Assembly (NCBI GenBank): GCA_000226015.1
Contig: JH153403.1
Location: 43,807 to 78,378, forward strand
Direction of reading: 5' to 3'
Source of the DNA: Mnemiopsis leidyi
Taxonomy: Eukaryota; Ctenophora; Tentaculata; Lobata; Bolinopsidae
Length of the DNA stretch: 34,572 bases
Shown here piece after piece: positions 1 through 10,000 of the stretch. Both the position numbers and the translations under genes were made by a program. Each line of letters starts with the position of its first letter. Position 1 is the stretch's first letter. The notes beneath the pieces are model-generated. The model was not told the origin of the DNA and did no database searches. It was given only the letters and a program-made list of their open reading frames with translations.

Positions 1-52
<52 letters not shown>

Positions 53-82
53 CGACACGACAGACACGACAGACAGACAGGC

Positions 83-120
<38 letters not shown>
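1..120. repeat. GACA tetranucleotide microsatellite
   Basis: Near-perfect (GACA)n with a short CACGA-rich interruption around 50-75. It starts at the window edge, so its full length is unknown. It has no coding potential. Confidence 0.97.
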
Positions 121-121
<1 letters not shown>

Positions 122-891
122 TCTTTTATTATATTGTGCGATTAGTTGGTGGACTTGAAGTCTCTGTAATTTTCGTACGAATAAGATAATAAGTCTGTTG
201 CCTTGTGCAGGTTAAATGGGCTTTTTGCTGGGATTGGTGGAGCTATCAGGGTGGTTATGCAACATTCCCCCTCGATATATTTGAGATCGGCATTAGAGCA
301 TTAAACTGTCGAGTTCTAGATATATGTTTATGGGGCGTGAAGATTACGTCTCTAGAACAAACTTTCATTAATTTCTACCGAGTCCGTAACTCAAGTCTGT
401 AACTTCAAGAGTTTCATGAATAATGCATTGACAAATTGCTTTGTCAACTGACGATCTTTAATATCTAAAATATAATGATATTCAATTCGCACGGCTCAAA
501 TCCTGTTTGCAGTCTATAAAGGAAGTTAGGGCGCAAGAAGGTAGCAAAGATAAATTATAAAGTAAACATGATTTCAAAATTTATTATGCCGATAGTAAAA
601 CTGTTTAATTTACAGACAATGTTGCCATTTGGACCAGTGACGCACTGTCAAAAATATTTAATTTAGTGCAATGCTAATTCACTTCATGACTGTTCTAACC
701 AGAACGCTAAAACGTAGGATATGATTGTGAGAAAACGGAATGTAGGATTTCGTGAGAAAACGGAAAAGGTTCACCTTATGGGGTTAAGGTAGACTTTAAG
801 TGACAGAATTTGCTGACTATTCTTTTGGCGAACTGTCTAAATTTTGAGGATCAGATGGGACAAGCCAGGGCCCGAGATGGCGGTTTTTTGC
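121..891. other. Non-coding, AT-rich stretch
   Basis: No exon with a convincing acceptor/donor pair was seen. The 65-codon frame near 205-402 has no protein-like features and is not called. A small local repeat (gagaaaacgga, twice) occurs near 729-762. Confidence 0.5.
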
Positions 892-1107
892 GGTTAGTGT
901 TACCTGGGCGGTCAGTTTCACCAGGGCGGTTAGTGTTACCTGGGCGGTTAGTGTTACCTGGGCTGTCAGTGTCACCAGGGCGGTCAGTTTTACCTGGGCG
1001 GTCAGTGTTACCTGGGCGGTCAGTGTTACCTGGGCTGTCAGTGTCACCAGTGCAGTCAGTTTGACCTGGGCGGTCAGTGTCATGTGGGCAATCAGTTTCA
1101 CCTTGGC
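892..1107. repeat. 18-bp minisatellite, 12 copies
   Basis: Twelve consecutive copies of an 18-bp unit of the type GGTCAGTGTTACCTGGGC. Two unit flavours alternate (TTACCTGGGC and TCACCAGGGC). Because 18 is a multiple of 3, several frames on both strands stay open through the array, giving six-residue periodic peptides such as LPGRSV (+) and DRPGNT (-). No splice signals or flanking coding context support translation, so this is read as a minisatellite. Confidence 0.95.
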
Positions 1108-1380
1108 AGAACCCAAGAAATGGGTTTATCGTGAGAATGCCCCGGTACCTCCTAGGCACCCGGAGACAAACAAACATGGACCCGGAGACAAACAAACAAA
1201 GTAAATTTAGTGAAGTATTGTAAGCTAACCATAAGTCTTTATCCAACAAGGAGTACCACCGCTTGACAGCATCCAACCCAGGAATATCGCGGCAGAATGG
1301 CCAGGAAGGAGGGGGGTCCAGAAAAACCCTGACGTTTCAAGTCAGTGAGGGAGCTCCGGGTCCCGCAACTGGAACTACAG

Positions 1381-1544
1381 GTAGATTCACATGTTTGATT
1401 TTGGGGGTAGAATCACATGCTTAATTTTAGTGGTAGATTCACATGTTTGATTTTGGGGGTACAATCACATTTTTGATTTTGGGGGTAGAATCACGTGCTT
1501 AATTTTTGTGGTAGATTCACATGCTTGATTTTGGGGGTAGAATC
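1381..1544. repeat. 26-bp satellite block, left
   Basis: Six full copies and one partial copy of a 26-bp unit (GTAGATTCACATGTTTGATT plus a TTGGGG-type tail). Variants follow in an order that recurs in the right-hand block at 1897-2229. About 100 bases are essentially identical between 1419-1521 and 1905-2007, indicating recent block duplication. Confidence 0.93.
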
Positions 1545-1551
1545 GGCCTGC

Positions 1552-1846
1552 CGACAGTTGCGCCCAGAAGAATCAAATTCCCACGGTTTAACAAGCTGCC
1601 CAATCATTAATGTGATGTGATTGGGTAGCTTAGATTCTAGAAATGACAGTTGCGCCCAGGGATCACATTACATTGGTCAGGACACACATTATACTGGTCT
1701 GGGTCATATTATATATGTTTGTTTCTACTCAAGATCATATGTTGCTTGCACGGGTCAGATTCTACATAGAAATAAGCCTACTAGCTGGGCGCAACTGTCG
1801 GGGATCATATTCTCACACTTAACTGGGCGCAACTGTCGTTTCTAAT
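1552..1846. repeat. Inverted-repeat core between the satellite blocks
   Basis: The motif CGACAGTTGCGCCCAG occurs at 1552-1567, and as GACAGTTGCGCCCAG at 1645-1659. Its reverse complement CTGGGCGCAACTGTCG occurs at 1785-1800 and 1823-1838. The pairing 1636-1659 with 1823-1846 extends to about 24 bases. The core could fold into nested hairpins and is flanked on both sides by the 26-bp satellite. Confidence 0.85.
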
Positions 1847-1896
1847 CAAGAGGATCACTTGATCAGATTTACTTCGTCATCACCTAATCAAGCTCT

Positions 1897-2229
1897 GTAG
1901 AATCACATGCTTAATTTTAGTGGTAGATTCACATGTTTGATTTTGGGGGTACAATCACATTTTTGATTTTGGGGGTAGAATCACGTGCTTAATTTTTGTG
2001 GTAGATTCACATGTTTGATTTTGGGGGGTACAATCACATTTTTGATTTTGGGGGTAGAATCACGTGCTTAATTTTTGTGGTAGATTCACATGTTTGATTT
2101 TGGGGGTAGAATCACATGTTTGATTTCAGTGGTAGAGTCACATGTTTAATGTCAGAGGAAGACTCATATATTTGATCTTTAATGTAGATTAACATGTTTA
2201 GTCTCGGAGTTCGATTCACATGTTTAAGA
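1897..2229. repeat. 26-bp satellite block, right
   Basis: About twelve to thirteen copies of the same 26-bp unit as at 1381-1544. The left part is nearly identical to the left block and the copies decay progressively toward 2229, where the last units keep only the TCACATGTTTAA-like core. Confidence 0.93.
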
Positions 2230-2776
2230 GAGTGAGGCGAAATTGGTTTGGTAGTTCTCTGTCTTGTTGTCTAGTTGTCGACGTAGACTTCAAATCGTCA
2301 AATGATTCAGAGTTGATAGATTTGCAAAATCATGGCTTTTGAATGCCTTGAGTAGTCACGTTTCAAATTCGTAATAACATCAAAAATGTGGCATCTTTCA
2401 GAAATTCTAGCGGAATCAGATTTTAGCCTTGGGTAATACTGATAAAGAAAGGACCTTTGATCTGTTTAGGGGTTCAGATTTAAAAAGTGTTTGCATAATG
2501 GTGCTGTCAATCGAATTTTAGAAAGCTTGTAAGATATTTCCGACAGAGATTCTACTAATCGAAACGGGGCAATGCACAAGACGTACTCACGTGGTACAAA
2601 AATTCGAACCCTTATATAAAATCATCGTCTCCATTAACTGAGTGTCAAAATGAAAATCAAACATATTAATTTCTTTGATTGATTTCATAATGATCAGTGA
2701 AATGAAACCAAATCAGGGGAAAGTATGACAGATTGAGATTGCTGAGGAAGCATAGTCATACTTATATTTACAATGC
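2230..2776. other. Non-coding stretch before first candidate exon
   Basis: No exon, RNA gene or repeat recognised. It may hold upstream introns, the promoter or the 5' end of the coiled-coil gene, none of which I can place. Confidence 0.4.
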
Positions 2777-2823
2777 CAGGGCCATCTGTTTGTCATCACC
2801 ACCGCGACAAACAAATGGCCCAG
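2777..2823. repeat. Hairpin 35 bases upstream of a 3' splice site
   Basis: Arms CAGGGCCATCTGTTTGTC (2777-2794) and GACAAACAAATGGCCCAG (2806-2823) pair at 16 of 18 positions around an 11-base loop. The hairpin ends 35 bases before the candidate exon at 2859. Confidence 0.8.
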
Positions 2824-2858
2824 ATACAAACACAACTGACGCATTTTTATTTTTGCAG

Positions 2859-4032
2859 GACTAAGAAGATTAAGTCAATCTACTCCGAATCTCATGGAAA
2901 AAGATGGACAAGGTAATTACTGTATAGACACAGTTTTGTTTTTAAGCCTTATTTTAAACGATTTTGTGACAAATCCTTCGGTCTTGATTCAATACTAATC
3001 AAACGATTTGCAACACCGCTTCCTTTTCAGCAAGAAAAGCAAGCGCAAAAATTACACGTGGAGAAAACTTACAGTTTTCTTCACACGCTTCTATATCATG
3101 TATATACTATATAGTATATAGTCATCAAACCTTATGAACCAAAAAAGGAAATACCAACCAATTATCTGAAAATATCTCATGTATTAGTTTACTCAGCATT
3201 ATCATGAGAACATTTTGACAAGGAAATCAATTACCAGTTTAATACCTGCGGCTAACCAGCACAAACTTAACTACAACGTCGATTAAAACTGTGTCCAAAT
3301 TTAAAAATATCAGATTATTTACGGACTAATCTTAGATAGGAAGTACGTACGGTACGCTCCTTTCAAACTGAATGTACCGTACGTACCTTAAGCTTTGTAC
3401 CGTACGTACGTTAAGCCCTGTACCAAAAGTATCTTTAAGCCCTGTAGGCTGTACCGTATGTTCTTTAAATCTTTAAGCCCTGTACCGTACGTACGTTAAG
3501 CCCTGCAAAGTAAAAAGTATAAACTTAAACTCTTTCAGCCAATTGTACCGTACGTAACTTCGTACTTCAATTGCCCTGTACCGTACGTACTTCAATTGCC
3601 CTGTACCGTACGCATTCCATCTGGGGGACTAATCATTCGTTCTGTAGCTGCAGGACTGTCGACAAAGAAACTACAGTCGGGATTAAAGAAGTTATCAACT
3701 CGATTGAAAGGAAGTCAGAATGAGGAAAAGTTGGAGAGCGCATATTCCGAAACCAACATTTCAGCCATTCCTCATTACGGTTGGAATTATTTGTAATTTG
3801 TGTCTGTTTCCTTCTGATTTTACATTTAGTATCATCAACGCCAATTAGTAATTCTATTTTCATAATGTCGAGAAGCAGATTCAGACTAGAAATAAATTAC
3901 GAAAGCAGCTGAAATATCTATTACACGAGATTCACGATTTGCACGACAGAAAGATATTATCCACTACTTCCTTAGCAGCATGGGAAAAATTCCGGGAGGA
4001 ATTGAGGACATGGCAAACCAAGTTAGAGCTGG
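2859..4032 (+). CDS. Candidate 5' exons of the TSPN/coiled-coil gene
   Basis: Three open segments join in phase. Exon 2859-2912 (acceptor ttttgcag, donor gtaatt) reads RRLSQSTPNLMEKDGQ; an ATG at 2894 in good context could be the start. Exon 3654 onward (acceptor gctgcag) continues in frame with a Lys/Glu/Ser-rich stretch and can end at 3779 (phase 1, donor gttgga) or 3792 (donor gtaatt). A third, strongly protein-like open stretch at 3879-4079 is rich in Leu, Lys, Glu and Trp and looks helical. It fits if used as 3890-4032, after the 3792 donor and ending in phase 1 as required by the exon at 7052. Exon 3654-3779 can also join 7052 directly in phase. No signal peptide is visible. The exact structure, and membership of the downstream gene, are inference. 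Confidence 0.42.
3341..3614. repeat. Palindromic GTACCGTACGTA array in intron
   Basis: Irregular tandem array of about nine units built on the self-complementary core TACCGTACGTA, joined to spacers such as TTAAGCCCT or TTCAATTGCCCT. It ends about 40 bases before the 3' splice site at 3653. The spacer type changes from left to right, suggesting stepwise expansion. Confidence 0.88.
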
Positions 4033-4082
4033 GTTATGCATTAGATCATCTGTTTAAAATGTATTCATATCCAGTCCTCTAG

Positions 4083-6160
4083 TTTTTTAGAAAGTCTAGT
4101 TTCAAGATCTTGTAAGCATTAATGAGGGTAGAAGAGATTATTAAGATTATTGAGGGTAGAAGGCAAACATGAAAATCCGTCTGGGCTACTAATCCACAAT
4201 TCTAGGAGAAAACCTTGCACTTGCAACCCTATCTCGCCCAATTAACAAATAGTATCACGGCTGACATTATATGTTCCAAAAGAAAAATTTCTTAAATGAG
4301 GAGGGTCTCCGTTAAAAGATCTAGAATCTTCCAGGAGCCCCTTCAGTATAACTAAAAAAGCCTTGGTACACTGGTGTAACAAATACAAATAACAAACTAT
4401 AACGCAACTATATCTGTTTGTAAAATGACTCCTAACAGAAGTAACAAGTTTTTATAACAAACTATAACTTTCTGTTTGCTGACGGCAGGTGTCGGCGTAG
4501 TTAAAACATTGGCGATAAGTTGTCAGCTCAATAGAGTGTACTGTCTCTCAGGTACCAGCCTATAGTCACTTTAAAGGTGTGAAATAGTCCATTTCTTTTG
4601 GTGACCACACTCCGCACAACACAAAGCCAGTTTCAAAATTGCAAACTACTGAACTATTATTAACGTTTGGCTGATGAAACTGGAAATTTTGACCCAAAAA
4701 GCCACACTTAACCGCACGGGAAAGCTGGTGCAAAAATATAAAGTGGTGTCTACAAAATTACACAGCACCAGTTTAGTACTTTCAAGTGTGAATTAGTGCG
4801 CACTTCTGTTGAAGTGCAAGCATTAATTTGCAAATTGAGTCAATTAATATTAAAGTCTATGTTTAGAACAGCAGATAATGAGCATAGTTCTGAAAGAGAT
4901 CGATGAAGTGATGTAAGGAAGCAATTGACGTGGGTACTATTGTTAGGATTACTCTGACAAACATCAACAAAGTTGCCAGATCACGTCATAACTAAAGCAG
5001 CTGTAGTTCCAGTAAGAGATGCATGGATAAAGACAATATTTGGGTATAAAATTAATCGCTCAAAATTGATTGGCCGTCCCTGTCTCTTTGGACGTCAGAA
5101 TTTTCCGGGAGAAGTCGGAAATTTTTTCATCATGTATAAACATAGAGGTGAAAAGAGGCATGAGAAAGAATTATAGTACTAGCATGCATAATCAAAGCAA
5201 AATAGTCATCAATTGAGAAGCCAAGATTCTGTGCATCACAAACGAATTTTCGGCAGGTAATATGTCAATGGTGATATGTGATGATTAACGGTTACTTATA
5301 TATCTATGGTGGTATGTGATAATTAACGATTATTATATGTCAATGGTGGTATGTGCTTATCAACAAGGTGCCAAGGTATTCGCTTGAAAAATGGGTGGTC
5401 AAGTTTTAGTGGCTGGCCGTCAATTTTCTAGCGCATTTGTAGCTTGTTTTCATACATGATGGAAGCATATTGACCTGCTATCATATCATTGAAGTACACG
5501 GTAGTTTATAATGGATAACTCGCCGTATAGTTGAGACTACAGTAGTGTAACTATCTAACTATGACAGTAGAAAAACTCGGGAGAATCCTCTGATTTTTTT
5601 TAAATCCAATGATCGAAGGGATTAAGTTTTAGAGCAGGGCAAACAACCGAGTATTAGGTTCCTTTTAATAGTCAAAAGTTATAGAAACTGTGATAAATCA
5701 GCAATAGTAAGTCCCAGAGTGTAGATTTAACACACCAAGGAGAATAATTTATATCGACTTGGAGGGAGCTCGCCTTTTAGTTAAGCTAAAAAATGAGTGA
5801 ATTGTCTTACGTTTCTTGATCAGATATATCCAAAGAATACTGTAAATTTCAACAATTCAACAACAATAACTAACGCGTTTTACTTGATACAGGATGTATT
5901 ATACTATTATACGAGACAGCCTTATAGCTTTTAGAAATCCGTCATAAAACTGACATAATCTTTTAAAATAAATCAGGTTTGAAAAAAAACAATATAGTAT
6001 ACCCTATCAAATCCTAATGTCATGCCAAACAAAAAATGATAATTGAAGCTTACTAAGTTACAAGTGATTACAGCGATTCGGGGTAAGCCGGTTAGTTTTT
6101 ACAACTCTTAATTCGACATGACGGACGATATATTGTATTTACACCAACGAAGCAAATAAT
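4083..6160. other. Intron or intergenic DNA with dispersed repeats
   Basis: No supported exon. It contains a dispersed repeat at 4973-5125 and a short tandem repeat with the core ATGGTGGTATGTG at 5258-5353, three degenerate copies. The rest is AT-rich without recognisable features. Confidence 0.45.
4973..5125. repeat. Dispersed repeat, copy 1
   Basis: Similar to the reverse complement of 7860-7996. Both contain GTAAGAGAT(G/A)CATGG and ATTGATTGGCCGT at matching spacing. This explains why short open frames on opposite strands at the two sites give similar peptides; it does not indicate a gene. Confidence 0.7.
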
Positions 6161-6397
6161 TTGAGACCTCATATAGTTAGTGCTAAACGCTGTGCAATCG
6201 ATAGAACCCTAACCATTGGTCCAACTATAGACTACCAGATAAAGCAGCAAGCGTCACAGTCAGATATCAACGTCATGAAGCTTGGCTGGGATATAGCTGG
6301 AGATTCCGGGGCGAAAATAGGAAAAATAAGCAGATTTATACACTACAGGGTAAAGGTTCCATACATCCTTATTGGATTGGCAAATACGACGATTTAG
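6161..6397 (+). other. Coding-like open stretch, unassigned
   Basis: 78-codon open frame with plausible protein composition and a possible donor (ACAG or ACAGG before gtaaag) near 6350. No family recognised. It could be an intron-internal exon of the surrounding gene or chance; a matching acceptor phase was not established. Confidence 0.2.
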
Positions 6398-6548
6398 CAG
6401 AAGAATGACAAATAATGAAGAACATCATTCATAATAAAAAACCCTGATCGGGACTCATGAAAAGTTAGGGCAGAGGAAAAATATTTTTTCACATAATTCA
6501 AACGTATAACAATTGGAATTCAAATCTAGCTCCCTAGGTTATAAGTAA

Positions 6549-6857
6549 TTGTCGTGCACGTCAACACACTGCCAACTAAGAGCAGTTCTCCTCGTGTCGG
6601 CAGACAAGGCTCATGATATGGCCCTGAAACAGCGCCCTGAACCTCCCCATTTGATGGCGGTGTTTGACGAGACCGTTCTGAAATCTATCGGCAAAGTCGG
6701 GAAAAATGTGCGGAGTTTGATGGGTACCCGGGCATGCCAGTCTGATGTTCGTACAGCTGATGCAATAGGAGTCTATACATGGCGCTCCAAACTTTCAAGC
6801 TTCGTGCGTAGGAAGCAGCCTATAGAAGGGGTAGAGCGGGGATATTTGGGGAGCTAA
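6549..6857 (+). other. GC-richer coding-like stretch, possible exon
   Basis: 102-codon open frame, noticeably richer in G+C than its surroundings, with a normal protein-like composition (for example ALKQRPEPPHLMAVFDETVL). An acceptor-like agcag lies at 6581-6585 and gives the phase needed to follow the 5' exons, but no strong phase-compatible donor toward 7052 was found. It may be a skipped or alternative exon, or a fragment of another gene. No family recognised. Confidence 0.3.
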
Positions 6858-7051
6858 AATTAAACAGTAAGGAAAAGTAGAGATATCGTTTATCGCTTAG
6901 AGATCAAATTCTATGAGAATAATTTTCAGAGTATGACCTTGACGAGCGCTAAATAAAACCGAACGGGGAAATTTTCTCTAAGATTTAAGTTCTAGAACTA
7001 ATGAAAACCGACAACATTGTGAATACTGAATAACCCCGTCTTTATCTACAG

Positions 7052-10000
7052 ACCTAGAATTCCCGAGTACGAGCGAGCAGCTGATCAGTACGATACAGGA
7101 GACAGCAGAGTATCAACCGAGACGAGAACATGGCCCGAGAAGTCACGTCAGGCGCATTTACGATGGTTAGCTTCAGTATGTCTGTGTCTGAATTCTAATG
7201 ATGTAGAAAAGACAACTTGGCTTCAACTGTCTGTAACTGTGTGATTCGGTCGATATATGAATATAAAATGGCTGGATGGTACTCCTGTACATATTTCTTT
7301 ATTGGCCTAATTCATTGTCCGTCTGTTTTTTCACCGAATTAATAAAACCTACAATCAAAATAATATAACTGTAATGATGAAACAATTTGACTTTAAACAA
7401 ACCATTTAATGACGAATGTATTACTCCAAAAAGCAAACATGGTCGGTAAACTTAAGACCTAAAGAAATATGTAATGTATACAAGTAAAATGGTAATGTAA
7501 AAGTATTCTCACCTTCTCTTTACAGACTGGAAGGATCTACGACGAGGAGTGAAATACCAGGTTCCCCCGGAGTTCTCCCTCTTTTGGGTCGTTCTTGGCA
7601 TCTCGCCAAACAAGCGGTTCAAGATGAAGCTCTACTTTGATCCTGACAGAAGACAGTAAGTTGGAGACAGACAGGTATTTGACAATATCTTGTAAACTTA
7701 TAGGGAATTAGGGAACGGTATTTTTGCTAGGTGTCTCAAATTTTAGACCACATTTCTCAAAATGTTTTTTCCTGCTCAAGTTCTCAGTAGCGAAATGCAC
7801 TCACATGGTTTAATGTACGCTGATTGACCTCCGGCAAAAAATATCTTAACGAGAAAGGCATTATTGGGAAGGGTCACAAATTTTGTAATAGTGATTAACC
7901 AATAGAAACGGCCAATCAATATCGAGCAATTAATTTGTTGCCATGTATCTCTTACTAGAACTAACGCTGGTTGGGTTATCACGTGATACAAAATTAACAG
8001 GCCCGAGGGGATTTGTTTCCAGTGTTTTTTAGAGTTAGACATAACAACTTGATTTTGCAGTTTGATTTTTACCTGATGGATGGGGTAGTTTAACAATTTC
8101 GAATAATTTTTATTGCAAATTCGCAAAAAAATAAAAAATTTACAATTCATTTTTACCATTGGACCCGGTTCAATGGTGAAAATAAATTGTGAATGGACCC
8201 CCCTGCTGAATACTCTAGTGGGTGTTTCCAGCAATCGATGCTGTGCTTCGCAGTATGATTTGTTGATAATCACCGCAAAATACTCAAATAGCCTGTCATA
8301 TTGGATTAAAAGTCAATCAAACAGATGGGCGGTGTGGCTATAAGCCGACGTTAATAAAATTGAAACAAATCCAAACCCCAGAGTGTACGTCAACTGGGAC
8401 ACCCAGGTCGGCTACATTACCTACTTCGACGGAATCCGAACCTACAAAGTCGAGTGTAAGCGCTTCCAATTACAACATTATATGCATTTGTTTTTATTTA
8501 AGGGCATCAATATCATTTTAGGTTCATTTTTAAAGTTTCATTTGATCCTCATTCCTCATGCTACTAAACACAACTACAATAGTTTCCACCTGACATAAGC
8601 CAGTCAAAATCGGACAGATGTCTGCCCTAAAACTTGCATCTTACATCATAAAAGCATAAATCTTGCTTAAAGTTTGATTCATTACTTCATCAAACTCCGA
8701 AATTAAAAACGTTAGATAGGGTCCCCAACTCTCGACAGATTTGTATCACTATAGCCACGAAACATCTTAATTTCTAAATCTATTTCGAGACCGTTCTGTT
8801 AGAACGGTACTCGGATATCAACTCGTCAATAAGTTAATCTCTCAGGCATGACGACGATCGAGCGACAAGACATTTGGAGCATGGCTGTTTCTAAGGACAA
8901 AACATTACTAATTTCATGCAATTTTGAACCGGTTGCCCAATGGAAACTGATTTCTGAACATCACCTACTCTGCGTTCAACCCCTGAGGTTCGGGGGGAAG
9001 TATTTCCTAACAAGTCACGGTCAGTTCAACTTTGTAGACTTTTTACAATTTTAGATATTGACCCACTGACACTGAAACCGAGAAAATAAGTAATAAATGA
9101 GGGCTGTATACCCGGCAAATTATCGTTCAAGCCGGGTTAACACCCTGAAAATGGGGAAATATCGCCATTAAATCTCCTCAGATGGCCTGCCTCCTAGAAC
9201 AGTAGAAAACGGATCTTTACTGAATAAAGGACTGTCAATGGTGGAGCTAGACAGGTCAAATAGTAACACTACAGAAAGTGTTGCTAGTAGTGAGGAGTGG
9301 AGTCAGGAGTGGAGTCAGGACTTCCCGGAGTATGATGACACCACTATCAAGTTTAATAGGTATGATCACACCACCATCAAGTTTAATAGGTATGATGACA
9401 TCACCATCAAGTTTAATAGGCATGACAGCACCACCATCAAGTTTAATAGGTATGATGACACCACCATCAAGAAAGCTGTAGTTGATATTGCTTACTGTTT
9501 CAGCATGTAAGAAGCATGCTGAGGTGGTATGTTTGGAACTGAGAAAGCTGTAGTTGATATTGCTTACTGTTTCAGCATGCAAGAAGCGATGGATCGATAT
9601 TACACGAGTGTAGGAGACACACCACAAAACGGAAATATCGACTTGAACCCCACCCCTTCTGATCTTAACAGAGTTCACATTCAAAACATCGACCACTTCC
9701 GCCAGAATCACAGCAAACATAACCCTCAAATGAACACACACCTGAACCACAACTACAGCCAAAATGGTGGCAGTCAACTTCAGAGTATCTACAAGAATAG
9801 AGCAAGAAGTGGTTCGAGTGACAATACTCAGGATATGACAAAGGTTTGTACAATTGGTAAATATGTACAAGCAAAGTTTTTTTATTGATTTTGGATGGAT
9901 GAGTATCTATTTAGCTCCGATCATTTTCAAAAAGTAAACACTTTATTTGGATTCATGTGGGTTTATCAATTGTTATGTGGCAGGTCAAGCAGTTGTCAAA

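Noticed and set aside
851..1276. 141-codon minus-strand frame with Pro-Gly-rich repeats, collagen-like at first sight
   Set aside because: The repeat is six residues of the DRPGNT type, not Gly-X-Y. It is produced by the 18-bp minisatellite, and other frames on both strands are also open.
7776..8343. Overlapping open frames on both strands with similar peptides (QFIFTI-type)
   Set aside because: The similarity arises from the hairpin at 8142-8190, whose two strands read almost alike. They are not genes.
9256..9870. 204-codon minus-strand frame, the longest single frame in the window
   Set aside because: It is antisense to exons 9182-9506 and 9576-9843 and is kept open by the 30-bp repeat. 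The plus-strand exons have phase-matched splice sites on both sides.
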